Source: Gemmataceae bacterium
Lineage (GTDB): Bacteria; Planctomycetota; Planctomycetia; Gemmatales; Gemmataceae
Length of the DNA stretch: 64,000 nucleotides
Direction: 5' to 3'
Assembly: GCA_901538445.1 (NCBI GenBank)
Contig: LR594585.1
Location: forward strand, 1,131,500-1,195,499
Shown piece after piece: positions 50,117 through 59,011 of the stretch; the stretch's first letter is position 1; each line of letters begins with the position of its first letter. The position numbers were made by a program, and so were the translations under genes. The notes below the pieces were generated by a model that saw only the letters and a list, made by a program, of their open reading frames with translations, was not told the DNA's origin and did not search any database.

Positions 50117-51559
50117 ATGCGTTTCTGGAACTACTTGTCGCCCGCACTCACCGTCCTGGCGGTCGGCGGGGTTGGGTTCGCGGCTTACGCGACCCGCGAG
50201 CGTTGGCTCCCGCACGTCTTCCCGATGAAGCCGGGGGCGAAAACTGACGGGCACGACGCGAAGGCCGAAGGGCACGACGACCACGCCGGGCACGACCACG
50301 GCCCTCGCGGCGACCGGGTGAAGCTCAGCCCCCAGGCCCAGGCGAACCTCGGCCTCGACAAGGACGGGGCGGTCGATTCGCTCACCCCGACCGAATACTG
50401 GCGGCGGGTGCCGGTTCCCGGCGTGATCGTGGACCGCCCGGGCGAGAGTGACCGCGGTGTCACCTCGAAGGTCGCCGGGATCGTGACCGAGATCAAGGCC
50501 CGCCCCGGCGACACCGTTAAGGCGGGCGACCCGCTCTTCACCCTTCAACTCGTCAGCGAGTTCTTGCAGGGCGTTCAAACGGACCTGGCCAAGGCCGCCC
50601 GCGAACTGGAGTTCGCGATGACGAAGCGCGACCGGGTCGCCTCGCTCGTCAAAGCGGGCACGCAGTCGGGTGCCGTGTTGATCGAGGAGGAGAATCAAGT
50701 CAAGCGGGTGGTGACGCAAATCCAGGCGTACCGCCGACAACTCCAGGTCTTCGGCATGACCCAGGAGCAAGTGGACCGGGCCGAGAAGGGCGAGGTCGTC
50801 ACCGCCGTGACGGTCTTCGCACCGGCAGGACCGGCGACGGGTTGGCTCCCGTTCCCGTCAGCGGATGACGCCTTGCTTTACGAGGTGCAGGAACTGTCGG
50901 TCCAGCGGGGGGCACAGGTCCAGGCCGGCCAGACGCTGTGCCTACTCGCCAACCACCAGCGGCTGTTTGTCGAGGGGCAGGCGTTCGCGTCCGAGACGAA
51001 GCCGCTCGCCGCAGCAGCGGCGAAGAGTCTGCCGATCCGAGTCGAGTTCCCCGGAGAAGCACCCGGCGACTGGCCCGAGGTGCCGCCGCTGGTCGTCCAC
51101 CACATGGGGTCGCCGCCCGCCGCCGGGGCCACGTTCCCGTTCTACCTGCCGCTGGAGAACCAGTACCAGCAGTTCACCCAGGGCGGGAAGAACCGCTTCG
51201 CGTGGCGGTTCCGACCCGGCCAGCGGGTGCGACTGCGTCTGCCCGTCGAGAAGATCGTCACGCTCGGGCCGGACGGGAAGACCGAGTTGCTGCCGTTCGT
51301 GCTCCCCGCCGGGGCGGTCGTGCGCGAGGGGGCCGAGGCGTTCGTGTTCGTGCAGAGCGGTGACGTGTTCGTGAAGAAGGCCGTGCAGGTCTTGTACGAG
51401 GACCGGAACGAAGCCGTGATCGCCCGTGGGGGGAGCGTCTCGGCCGCCGACTTCGTCGTCCGAACGTCCGCCGCGGCGGCCATCAACCGCGCCCTCAAGG
51501 CCGCGGCCGCCGGCGAGGGCGGCGGGGGCGGCGACCACCACGGCCACAGCCACGACTGA
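50117..51559 (+). CDS. czcB: RND periplasmic adaptor, CzcB family (operon C)
   Basis: The 480-residue adaptor has one N-terminal helix (ALTVLAVGGVGFAAYATRE) and a His/Asp-rich stretch (KTDGHDAKAEGHDDHAGHDH). The fusion-protein body follows, with VTSKVAGIVTEIKARPGDTV, a helical hairpin of about 145-215, and QVQAGQTLCLLANHQRLFVE. The C-terminal barrel ends with a Gly run and DHHGHSHD. His clusters at both ends suggest metal capture beside the pump. ATG 50117 follows GGAGG. The stop is 12 bases before the czcA start. It is closely related to the operon B adaptor. Confidence 0.93.
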   Translation: MRFWNYLSPALTVLAVGGVGFAAYATRERWLPHVFPMKPGAKTDGHDAKAEGHDDHAGHDHGPRGDRVKLSPQAQANLGLDKDGAVDSLTPTEYWRRVPVPGVIVDRPGESDRGVTSKVAGIVTEIKARPGDTVKAGDPLFTLQLVSEFLQGVQTDLAKAARELEFAMTKRDRVASLVKAGTQSGAVLIEEENQVKRVVTQIQAYRRQLQVFGMTQEQVDRAEKGEVVTAVTVFAPAGPATGWLPFPSADDALLYEVQELSVQRGAQVQAGQTLCLLANHQRLFVEGQAFASETKPLAAAAAKSLPIRVEFPGEAPGDWPEVPPLVVHHMGSPPAAGATFPFYLPLENQYQQFTQGGKNRFAWRFRPGQRVRLRLPVEKIVTLGPDGKTELLPFVLPAGAVVREGAEAFVFVQSGDVFVKKAVQVLYEDRNEAVIARGGSVSAADFVVRTSAAAAINRALKAAAAGEGGGGGDHHGHSHD

Positions 51560-51571
51560 GCGGAGACTTCC

Positions 51572-54500
51572 GTGCTGAACGGCATCATCAAGTTCGCGCT
51601 CCGGCACCGGCCACTCGTCGTGGTGGCGTGCCTCGTCGTCCTCGGGTACGGGAGTTACCTCGCGACGACGATGCCCATCGACGTGTTCCCGGACCTGGAC
51701 CGGCCCCGCGTCACGATCATGACCGAGTGCCCCGGCCTCGCCCCGGAAGAAGTCGAGACGCTGGTCACGTTCCCCCTGGAATCGGCAATGCTCGGGGCCA
51801 GCGGCGTGCAGGACGTGCGCACCCAGTCGGGGTACGGGCTGTCCGTCGTGTACGTCGAGTTCTCGTGGGGCACCGACATCAAGACGGCCCGGCAGACGGT
51901 TCAGGAACGGCTCGCCACGGTCGCGGGCGACCTGCCTGAAGGGGTGCGTCCGCAAATGGCCCCGATCAGTTCCATCATGGGGCAGTTCCTGATCGCCGGT
52001 ATGCGGCGGCAACCCGGCCCGAAGGGCGGCGAACTGGTTCCGATCCCGGACACCACGTTCTACGCCGAGCGGGTCACGAAGCCCGACTCGCCACCGGAGT
52101 TGTTCGCCTGGACGGTAACAGACCGGCGGAACCCGGCTTCGTGGCAACCCGTCTCGGTAGTCGGGGCGACGTGGGAGGCTATCGCGGGGGACGGCGATCA
52201 ACGTGTTCGTGCGTCGGTGGACGGCCAGAGCCGCGAGTGGGTCTTCCCTTCGGAGGCGAAGCGGGCGTTGTCGCTCCGCACGCTGGCGGACTGGGTCGTC
52301 AGGCCACGGTTGCTCAAGGTGTCGGGCGTGGCCCAGGTCATCATGATGGGCGGCGGTCGCAAGCAGTACCAGGTGCTGGTGGACCCCGCACTCCTGAAGG
52401 AACACGAGGTCACCCTTCAGGACGTTGACGTTGCCCTGCGGTCGAACAACGTGAACTTCACCGGCGGGTTCGCGGACACGGGCGGCGTCGAGCAGCCGAT
52501 CCGCGTGATCGGTCGCCTCGGCCCCCGACCCGAGCAGGTGGTCGCCGACCTGAAGATGATCGTCGTCAAGGTGCCCGAGCCCAGGAAGGACGAGGGCCAG
52601 AGTCCGGGCGTGAAGCCCGGCCCGCCCCGACCCGTCCTGTTGGGAAACGTCGCCCGCGTTGCGGAAGGGGCGCAGGTGAAGCGCGGGGACTCCAGCATCA
52701 ACGGGTTCCCCGGCATCGCGATCACCGTCTCCAAGCAACCGCACACCGACACGCGGGCCTTGACGGACACCTGTAAGACCGCGTTCGCCGAAGTCGAGCC
52801 GTCCCTCCCGGCTGACGTGATTCTCGAAACGGGCCTCTACGAACTCCGAGAGTTCATCGACCGTGGCGTTTACAACGTCGGTGAAGCGTTGGTGATCGGT
52901 GCGGTGCTGGTGCTGATCGTCCTGTTCCTGTTCCTGATGAACGTCCGCACCACGTTCATCTCGCTCTCGGCGATCCCGCTGTCGCTGGCCGTCACCGTCC
53001 TGGTCTTCCGCCTCATCGGGATGGTCACGGGCGTCGAGTTGTCGATCAACGTGATGACGCTGGGCGGGATCGCCGTCGCGATGGGCGAGTTGGTCGATGA
53101 CGCCATCGTGGACGTGGAGAACATCTTCCGCCGACTGCGGGAGAACAGTCACGCACCGCAACCGAAACCGGCACTGCGGGTGGTCTACGAGGCGAGCGTC
53201 GAGGTTCGCACGTCGATCGTCTTCGGCACGGCCGTTGTGATCCTGGTGTTCCTCCCGCTGTTCGCACTGTCGGGCATTGAGGGCCGGTTGTTCACGCCGC
53301 TGGGCATCGCCTACATCGTGTCGATCCTCGCGTCGCTCGTGGTGTCGCTCACCGTCACGCCGGTGCTCGCGTACTACCTGCTGGCGAACTCCAAGGCCGT
53401 TCACGCCGAGCGCGAGGGGCCACTCGTTCGCCTTCTGAAGTGGGCTGCCGGGTTCCTGGTTCGGTTCAGTATGCGTCGGGCCGGGTTGTTGCTCCTCCTC
53501 ACGTGGGTGCTGGTCGCGTACTGCGGGTGGCGGCTGACGACGATCGGGGCCGACTTCTTGCCCGCGTTCGACGAGGGCAGCGTGCAGGTCAACGTGACCC
53601 TCCCGGCCGGGGCGTCGCTCACCGCATCGAATCAAGCGTCCGCGTTGGTCGATGCGAAGCTGCGGTCCTTCCAGAAGTCCGCCGCCAACCCGGACGGCGA
53701 GGTGCTGGCGTTCCTTCGCCGGACCGGTCGGGCCGAGTTGGACGAACACGCCGAGCCGCCCAACGCCAACGAGTTCAACGTGGCCATCAACCCGGACTCG
53801 GGGAAGTCGCGCAAGGAAGTGATCGCCACGCTTCAGAAAGAGATCAAGGACGCGGTCCCAGGCGTGGACGTGGAGGTCGAGCAACCCCTCGCCCACTTGA
53901 TCTCGCACATGATTTCCGGGTCCACCGCCCAGATCGCCATCAAGGTGTACGGCGACGATCTCGACACACTTGAGAAACTCGCCAACCAGATCAAGGGAGC
54001 GATCAGCGGCGTCCCCGGCGTGAGTTCACTCGCGGTCGAGCCGATGCGGAGGGTCGACGAGATTCACGTCAAACTCAAGCCCGAAGAACTCGCCTTCCAC
54101 GGGGTGGACCGGGCTTATGTCGGGTCGTTCGTTGAGACGGCCCTCAACGGCGAGGTGGTGTCGCAGGTCGTCGAGGGGCAGCGCCGGTTCGACCTCGTCG
54201 TGCGGTTGGACGAACCGTACCGGGCGGACGTGGCGAACCTCAAAGACCTCCGAATCGACCTCCCGAACAACCGGGGTCAGGTGCGGCTGCGTGACCTGGC
54301 CGACGTGACGCCGCCGACCGGCGGGGACGCCGGTGCCAACCAGGTGAAGCGGGAAAACGTCCGCCGCCGAATCGTGATCCGGTGCAACGCCGCCGGTCGC
54401 GACCTGGCGTCCGTCGTCGGGGACATCGAGAGGGCGGTGAAGCTGGAAGTGCCGATGCCGGAGGGGTACTTCGTCGAGTACGGCGGGCAGTTCGAGAGTC

Positions 54501-55141
54501 AGAAGCGTGCGACCCGGCTCATCGGCATCCTCGCCGCCGCGTCGGTGGTGGGCATGTTCTTCGTGCTGTACATGCTGTTCCCGTCGCCCCGGATCGTGTT
54601 GCAAATCCTCAACGCGATCCCCACGGCGTTCATCGGCGGCGTGCTGGCACTCGTCATCACTCAACAAACCCTGACGGTGGCGAGCTTAGTCGGGTTCATT
54701 TCGCTCGGCGGGATCGCCGTCCGCAACGGCATCTTGCTCGTGACGCACTACGTCCACTTGATGAAGCACGAGGGCGAAGCGTTCAGCGAGAAGATGGTGC
54801 TTCGTGGAAGCCTGGAGCGGCTTTCGCCGGTCCTGATGACGGCGTTAACGGCTGGGATCGGCCTGATCCCGCTGGTCGTTGCCGGGCAGCAACCGGGGCG
54901 TGAGATTCTTTACCCGGTGGCAACAGTGATTCTCGGCGGACTCATCACGAGTACGTTCTGCGAGTTCTTGATCCACCCCGGCCTGTTCTGGCGGTTCAGC
55001 GGCAAGGCCGCCGACCGGATGGCACACGCGGACGACAAGGCCGATGGGTTGGACGACCCGCCGACGCCACACGAACCAAATCCACTGCACGGCGCGGTGG
55101 GTGACGGAACCGCGACCCGTTCCGGGTCGCGGGGACGGTAG
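51572..55141 (+). CDS. czcA: Heavy-metal RND efflux pump, CzcA family (operon C)
   Basis: This 1189-residue pump is closely related to the one in operon B. It has MPIDVFPDLDRPRVTIMTEC at the N-terminus and TM4 signature GGIAVAMGELVDDAIVDVEN. The same insertion in the first porter domain (residues about 150-240) is present, plus a short Pro-rich insertion (KVPEPRKDEGQSPGVKPGPP) near 335. A 40-residue Asp/Pro-rich C-terminal tail is extra. The GTG start follows GGAG at 6 bases. It works with the CzcB and TolC encoded upstream to export metal ions by proton antiport. Metal specificity is not decided by the sequence; the shared signature suggests that operons B and C handle related ions. Confidence 0.94.
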   Translation: MLNGIIKFALRHRPLVVVACLVVLGYGSYLATTMPIDVFPDLDRPRVTIMTECPGLAPEEVETLVTFPLESAMLGASGVQDVRTQSGYGLSVVYVEFSWGTDIKTARQTVQERLATVAGDLPEGVRPQMAPISSIMGQFLIAGMRRQPGPKGGELVPIPDTTFYAERVTKPDSPPELFAWTVTDRRNPASWQPVSVVGATWEAIAGDGDQRVRASVDGQSREWVFPSEAKRALSLRTLADWVVRPRLLKVSGVAQVIMMGGGRKQYQVLVDPALLKEHEVTLQDVDVALRSNNVNFTGGFADTGGVEQPIRVIGRLGPRPEQVVADLKMIVVKVPEPRKDEGQSPGVKPGPPRPVLLGNVARVAEGAQVKRGDSSINGFPGIAITVSKQPHTDTRALTDTCKTAFAEVEPSLPADVILETGLYELREFIDRGVYNVGEALVIGAVLVLIVLFLFLMNVRTTFISLSAIPLSLAVTVLVFRLIGMVTGVELSINVMTLGGIAVAMGELVDDAIVDVENIFRRLRENSHAPQPKPALRVVYEASVEVRTSIVFGTAVVILVFLPLFALSGIEGRLFTPLGIAYIVSILASLVVSLTVTPVLAYYLLANSKAVHAEREGPLVRLLKWAAGFLVRFSMRRAGLLLLLTWVLVAYCGWRLTTIGADFLPAFDEGSVQVNVTLPAGASLTASNQASALVDAKLRSFQKSAANPDGEVLAFLRRTGRAELDEHAEPPNANEFNVAINPDSGKSRKEVIATLQKEIKDAVPGVDVEVEQPLAHLISHMISGSTAQIAIKVYGDDLDTLEKLANQIKGAISGVPGVSSLAVEPMRRVDEIHVKLKPEELAFHGVDRAYVGSFVETALNGEVVSQVVEGQRRFDLVVRLDEPYRADVANLKDLRIDLPNNRGQVRLRDLADVTPPTGGDAGANQVKRENVRRRIVIRCNAAGRDLASVVGDIERAVKLEVPMPEGYFVEYGGQFESQKRATRLIGILAAASVVGMFFVLYMLFPSPRIVLQILNAIPTAFIGGVLALVITQQTLTVASLVGFISLGGIAVRNGILLVTHYVHLMKHEGEAFSEKMVLRGSLERLSPVLMTALTAGIGLIPLVVAGQQPGREILYPVATVILGGLITSTFCEFLIHPGLFWRFSGKAADRMAHADDKADGLDDPPTPHEPNPLHGAVGDGTATRSGSRGR

Positions 55142-55164
55142 TTTCCCATCAGGAGGACGAGACG

Positions 55165-55590
55165 ATGAAGACGATTTTCGGACTGGCCCTGCTCGCGGGT
55201 TTGGGTCTGGTTGCGGACGCCTCGACGGCCCGTGCCCAGGAAGTGGGGCCGAACAAGATGCCGGTCGCGGAGTGGGGCGACGAGGAGTACCACCTGGAGG
55301 TGATTCCCGACGCCAAGGCCGGCACGGTGACCGTGTTCGTGTACGGCAACCACGACGACCTGCACAAGGCGAAGAAGATGGCCATCGAGACGAAGACCAT
55401 CACCGTGATCTTCAAGAACCCGGAGATGACCCTGAAGCTGGAGGCGGCACCGGAGAAGGACGACCCGAAGGACAAGACGACGAAGTTCTTCGGCAAGGCC
55501 GAGGGACTCGACAAGCTCGGCAAGCTCGAAGGCACCATCGCCGGGAAAGTCGGCACCAAGCCGTACTCCGGCGGCTTCAAGCAGAAGTGA
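55165..55590 (+). CDS. Small secreted protein of operon C
   Basis: The 141-residue protein has a signal peptide (FGLALLAGLGLVADASTARA). A single beta-rich domain follows: EWGDEEYHLEVIPDAKAGTV, TVFVYGNHDD, and KTTKFFGKAEGLDKLGKLEG. It is a member of the same family as the lipoproteins at 33431 and 40235 but lacks the lipid Cys. It is placed right after czcA, as in operon B, so the association of this family with HME pumps holds in both. ATG 55165 follows AGGAGG. Metal binding through the conserved His is possible, not shown. Confidence 0.75.
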   Translation: MKTIFGLALLAGLGLVADASTARAQEVGPNKMPVAEWGDEEYHLEVIPDAKAGTVTVFVYGNHDDLHKAKKMAIETKTITVIFKNPEMTLKLEAAPEKDDPKDKTTKFFGKAEGLDKLGKLEGTIAGKVGTKPYSGGFKQK

Positions 55591-55606
55591 CCCGAGTTCG
55601 CCGGTC

Positions 55607-57883
55607 GTGGGGAGTGCGGTGCTGATTTACCTGCTCCTCTTCCTGTCGGGGGCGGCGGCACTCGCCTGCGAGGTGTCGTGGTCGCGGCAGGTCGGGCTGG
55701 TCGTCGGCCACACGGCGCAGGCGGCTGCGCTCGTGTTGGCCGCGTTCTTCACGGGCATGGCCGTCGGGCAGTTTGTTGGCGGAAGAATGGTGTCGCGGGT
55801 GAACCCGCTGCTCGGCTACGGACTGGCCGAACTCGCGGTCGCGTGCGGGGCCAGTCTGGTTCCCTCTCTTCTTGCGAGCATCAGCGCATCCGACGCCGGG
55901 GATTCGGCGATCTCGCTCCTGTGCTTCGTCGTCCTGCTCCCCGCGACGATCCCGCTCGGAGCGACGTTCCCCTTCGTGGCGGAACACCTCTCGCGACGCG
56001 AACGTGGTGGAGGGCGAGTCGCCCTCGCCTACGGACTGAACACCGCGGGCGGGTTGGCCGGGGTCGTTGTCGCGACCGCGTTCTTGTTGGTCACAGTCGG
56101 TGTCGTGGCGAGCAGTTACCTCGCCGCCGGGGTGTCTGCCGCGTGCGGCTTGGGTGCGTGCGTCTTGGGCTTTCGCACACGACCAGTCGCCCACCCACCG
56201 ACGCCCGTGTCGCAGGATGAGCCGCCTGCGAGGTACTGGGTCGCGGCCGCCGTCTCGGGGTTCGGCACGCTCGGGCTCGAAGTCCTGTACACGCGGTTGT
56301 TCGCGCTCGTGCTCCACAACAGCACCTACACGTTCGGGGCGGTCCTCGCCGTCTTCCTCGCCGGACTCGCCGTCGGGGCGTCCTTGGTCGCGGTGGTCGG
56401 GAGGCGATTCGCTCCGCGAACGTTGCTGGTAGCCGGGTGTTCGACGGGAGCCGTTGCCGTGGCTGCGTCGGTCGTCGTGTTCGTTCGACTGACCGGCCTC
56501 GAATACTTTGCCGCCGGGGATACGTTCGCGGGTTACCTCGGTGCAGCTTTCGGCTTGGTCGCGGCGGTGGTGTTGCCCCCGGCGATTCTTTTGGGAATGA
56601 CCCTCCCTGCGGTTCTGGCCGCGAAGGGCATGAGCCGGTCTGTGGGTCGTTTGGTGGCCGTCAACACGGCGGGCGCGGTGGCCGGTGCAATCATCGTCGG
56701 GTTCGTGTTGATCCCGTGGCTCGGTTTGTGGGCGACGTTCGCGTTCCACGTTGCCTTGTTCGGGCTGGCTGGTACCGCACTCTTGCTGTGGGACTCGCGA
56801 AGAAATGCTGCGTTTGGAGTCGCTGTTGCGATCACGCTCGCGGTGATCGTCGCCGGTGTGGGTCCATCGCAGCCACCCGACAATGAAGAAATTCTCCGGC
56901 GATGGGAGACGGCCTACGGGTGGATCGACGTCACTCGTTCGCGGAATGATGGTGCCCGCCGCGTTCGGCAGAACCTTCACTACCGGCAGGGCTCGACGGC
57001 CAGCGCTGCTCGCGAATACCGACAAGGCCGCCTTCCACTCTTGCTGCACCCGCGACCAACGGACGTCGCGTTCCTCGGACTGGGCACCGGGTTGACGGCG
57101 GCACCCGTGGTTGCGGATTGCGACGTGGAACGCGCCGTACTCGTCGAACTGATTCCGGAGGTCGTGGCGGCGGCGAGGCTGTTCTCGGACCTGAATTTGG
57201 GTGTGGTCGATCACCCCAAGGTCGTGGTGCGAACGGGCGACGCGAGGCACTACCTGCACCGCACGGAGCGCCGGTTCGACGTGGTCGTGGCGGACCTGTT
57301 CGTCCCGTGGGAAAGCCGGGCGGGGTACCTGTACACGGTCGAGTTTTACGAAACGGTTCGGCACCGACTCAAACCCGGCGGACACTTCTGCCAGTGGCTC
57401 GCGCTCTACCAGTTCGGCCCCGAGGAGTTCGAGTTGGTCGCCGATAGTTTCGCGTCGGTGTTCCCGAACGTCACGCTGTGGTGGGGCCGACTCGACGGCC
57501 GGTTCCCCGTCGTGGCGCTGGTCGGTAGCGACACCCCGCTCGCGCCCCGTGCGGAGCGCTGGGAAGCACTCCCCGAGTTGCCCGGCACGGGCGACACGGA
57601 GTTGGCGAGGTTCGCCGAACTCCCCAGTTTGTATTCCGGGCAGTGGCCGGTGCGGTCAAGGCGCAAACTGAACACCGACGAGCACCCCCGGCTCGAATTC
57701 GCGGCTCCGATCAGTCGGGGGTCTGACCGTTGCCTGAGCGGCCCCACGCTCCGGGCGTACTTCGACGACATTCTCGTCTCCCTGCCGGACGGGGGCGTGG
57801 TGTTCGCACAACTCGGCCGGCAGGATGCCACCCGCCGCCGATCCGTGCAGCGACTGAATTTGTTCGGCGAGGCCCCGGAGTGA
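55607..57883 (+). CDS. Membrane-bound spermidine synthase-like protein
   Basis: The 758-residue protein has an N-terminal membrane part of about 430 residues with 10-12 helices (LLLFLSGAAALACEVSWSRQ at the start, the usual beginning of these fusions). The C-terminal part is a spermidine synthase-like methyltransferase fold: VAFLGLGTGLTAAPVVAD, AVLVELIPEVVAAARLF, FDVVVADLFVPWES and 'YLYTVEFYETVRHRLKPGG'. Such enzymes transfer aminopropyl groups or act on unknown substrates. Its place 16 bases after a metal efflux operon gene suggests a secondary link to metal handling, but that is inference. The GTG at 55607 has no good site; GTG 55619 is an alternative. Confidence 0.8.
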   Translation: MGSAVLIYLLLFLSGAAALACEVSWSRQVGLVVGHTAQAAALVLAAFFTGMAVGQFVGGRMVSRVNPLLGYGLAELAVACGASLVPSLLASISASDAGDSAISLLCFVVLLPATIPLGATFPFVAEHLSRRERGGGRVALAYGLNTAGGLAGVVVATAFLLVTVGVVASSYLAAGVSAACGLGACVLGFRTRPVAHPPTPVSQDEPPARYWVAAAVSGFGTLGLEVLYTRLFALVLHNSTYTFGAVLAVFLAGLAVGASLVAVVGRRFAPRTLLVAGCSTGAVAVAASVVVFVRLTGLEYFAAGDTFAGYLGAAFGLVAAVVLPPAILLGMTLPAVLAAKGMSRSVGRLVAVNTAGAVAGAIIVGFVLIPWLGLWATFAFHVALFGLAGTALLLWDSRRNAAFGVAVAITLAVIVAGVGPSQPPDNEEILRRWETAYGWIDVTRSRNDGARRVRQNLHYRQGSTASAAREYRQGRLPLLLHPRPTDVAFLGLGTGLTAAPVVADCDVERAVLVELIPEVVAAARLFSDLNLGVVDHPKVVVRTGDARHYLHRTERRFDVVVADLFVPWESRAGYLYTVEFYETVRHRLKPGGHFCQWLALYQFGPEEFELVADSFASVFPNVTLWWGRLDGRFPVVALVGSDTPLAPRAERWEALPELPGTGDTELARFAELPSLYSGQWPVRSRRKLNTDEHPRLEFAAPISRGSDRCLSGPTLRAYFDDILVSLPDGGVVFAQLGRQDATRRRSVQRLNLFGEAPE

Positions 57884-57931
57884 TCGCACACGATCGCGTC
57901 GCGGACACGCACCCGGCGTTCCCAAATGTCC

Positions 57932-57949
57932 ATTTAGTCGGCGCTAAAT
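57932..57949. promoter_or_regulatory. 18-bp dyad upstream of the MetA-type gene
   Basis: ATTTAG-TCGGCG-CTAAAT is a perfect 6-6-6 dyad in an otherwise GC-rich spacer. It lies 87 bases before the start at 58036 and could be an operator for the outer-membrane protein and P-ATPase genes. Confidence 0.4.
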
Positions 57950-58035
57950 TTTCTGTTCGCGGGCGGTCGATAGGGGTGGTATCAAGCGTGCCGGTAACCG
58001 GAGTGGCACGGGTTCTCCGTTTAGTGAGGGGTGTG

Positions 58036-58956
58036 ATGCGCCTTCGACGACCCGCCGTGTGGATACTGTTGTTCAGCAGCGCCGCGGGCGGCTGCGCAGG
58101 TTTGCCGCAGAGGGAGGTGGCGGGCGATTCGGGCGGAGCGAAGACGTTGCTGGCGTGGTCGGCCGGTCGCGCGCCCGAACCGAAGCCCCCCGCCGACCCG
58201 GACGCGCCACCCGTGCAAGAGAAGGAGGAGCCCCTGACCACGGACCGCCCCGATTTTACCGAGGCGAGTTCCACCGTCGGCAGGGGGCGGGTGCAACTCG
58301 AAGCCGGGTACACGTTCACACGAGACCGCTCCGGTGACGCCACGAGTCGTTCGCATTCGTACCCGGAGGCCTTGCTCCGGGTCGGGGCCGTCGCCGACTG
58401 GCTGGAGTTCCGCCTCGGTCAGAACTTCGGACACGCGCCCGTTGATTCTCCGAACGGTGTGTTCGGCACAGGTGGGGCGGAAGACCTGTACCTCGGGGTG
58501 AAGCTCGGGCTCACGGAGCAGAAGCAGGTGTTGCCGGAAGTCGCGTTGATTCTCCAAACGACCGTCCCGACGGGGCACCGGGATTTCACCTCCAGCAAGC
58601 TCCAACCCGGTTTCAACCTCCTCTACGGGTGGGACGTGATCGAGGACCGGCTCTCGTTCGCCGGCAGCTCCCAGGCGAACCGCGCCCTCGACGCGACCGG
58701 GCACGGGTACGTCGAACTCGCCCAGTCGCTCACCGCCGGGTACACGCTCACGGAGCGGCTCGGGGCGTACACCGAGTGGTTCGCGTTCTTCCCGACGGGG
58801 GCACTTGCACCGGGCGTCGGACCCCAACAGTACCTCGACGGCGGGTTCACGTTCCGGCTAACGCCAAACGTCCAGTTCGACGTTCGGGCCGGCGTCGGCC
58901 TCAACCGCCAATCGGACGACTACTTCGCGGGCACCGGCTTTGCAATTCGCTATTGA
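58036..58956 (+). CDS. Outer-membrane protein of the MetA-pathway type
   Basis: This 306-residue protein has a lipoprotein-like signal (FSSAAGGC), a Pro/Glu linker, then a beta-barrel. The barrel begins 'TDRPDFTEASSTVGRGRVQL' and 'GYTFTRDRSG' and ends ADDYFAGTGFAIRY-like (RQSDDYFAGTGFAIRY). This is the pattern of the putative MetA-pathway transporter family (PF13557), common in planctomycetes and usually taken as an outer-membrane channel. ATG 58036 follows GAGGGG. The next gene, a P-type ATPase, starts 55 bases later. Channel substrate unknown; metal or organic anion are both possible. Confidence 0.75.
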   Translation: MRLRRPAVWILLFSSAAGGCAGLPQREVAGDSGGAKTLLAWSAGRAPEPKPPADPDAPPVQEKEEPLTTDRPDFTEASSTVGRGRVQLEAGYTFTRDRSGDATSRSHSYPEALLRVGAVADWLEFRLGQNFGHAPVDSPNGVFGTGGAEDLYLGVKLGLTEQKQVLPEVALILQTTVPTGHRDFTSSKLQPGFNLLYGWDVIEDRLSFAGSSQANRALDATGHGYVELAQSLTAGYTLTERLGAYTEWFAFFPTGALAPGVGPQQYLDGGFTFRLTPNVQFDVRAGVGLNRQSDDYFAGTGFAIRY

Positions 58957-59011
58957 GGTCCGCCTCGATTCTGCGGGTCGTGACGCACCACTCACTCGGA
59001 GACACAACCCG

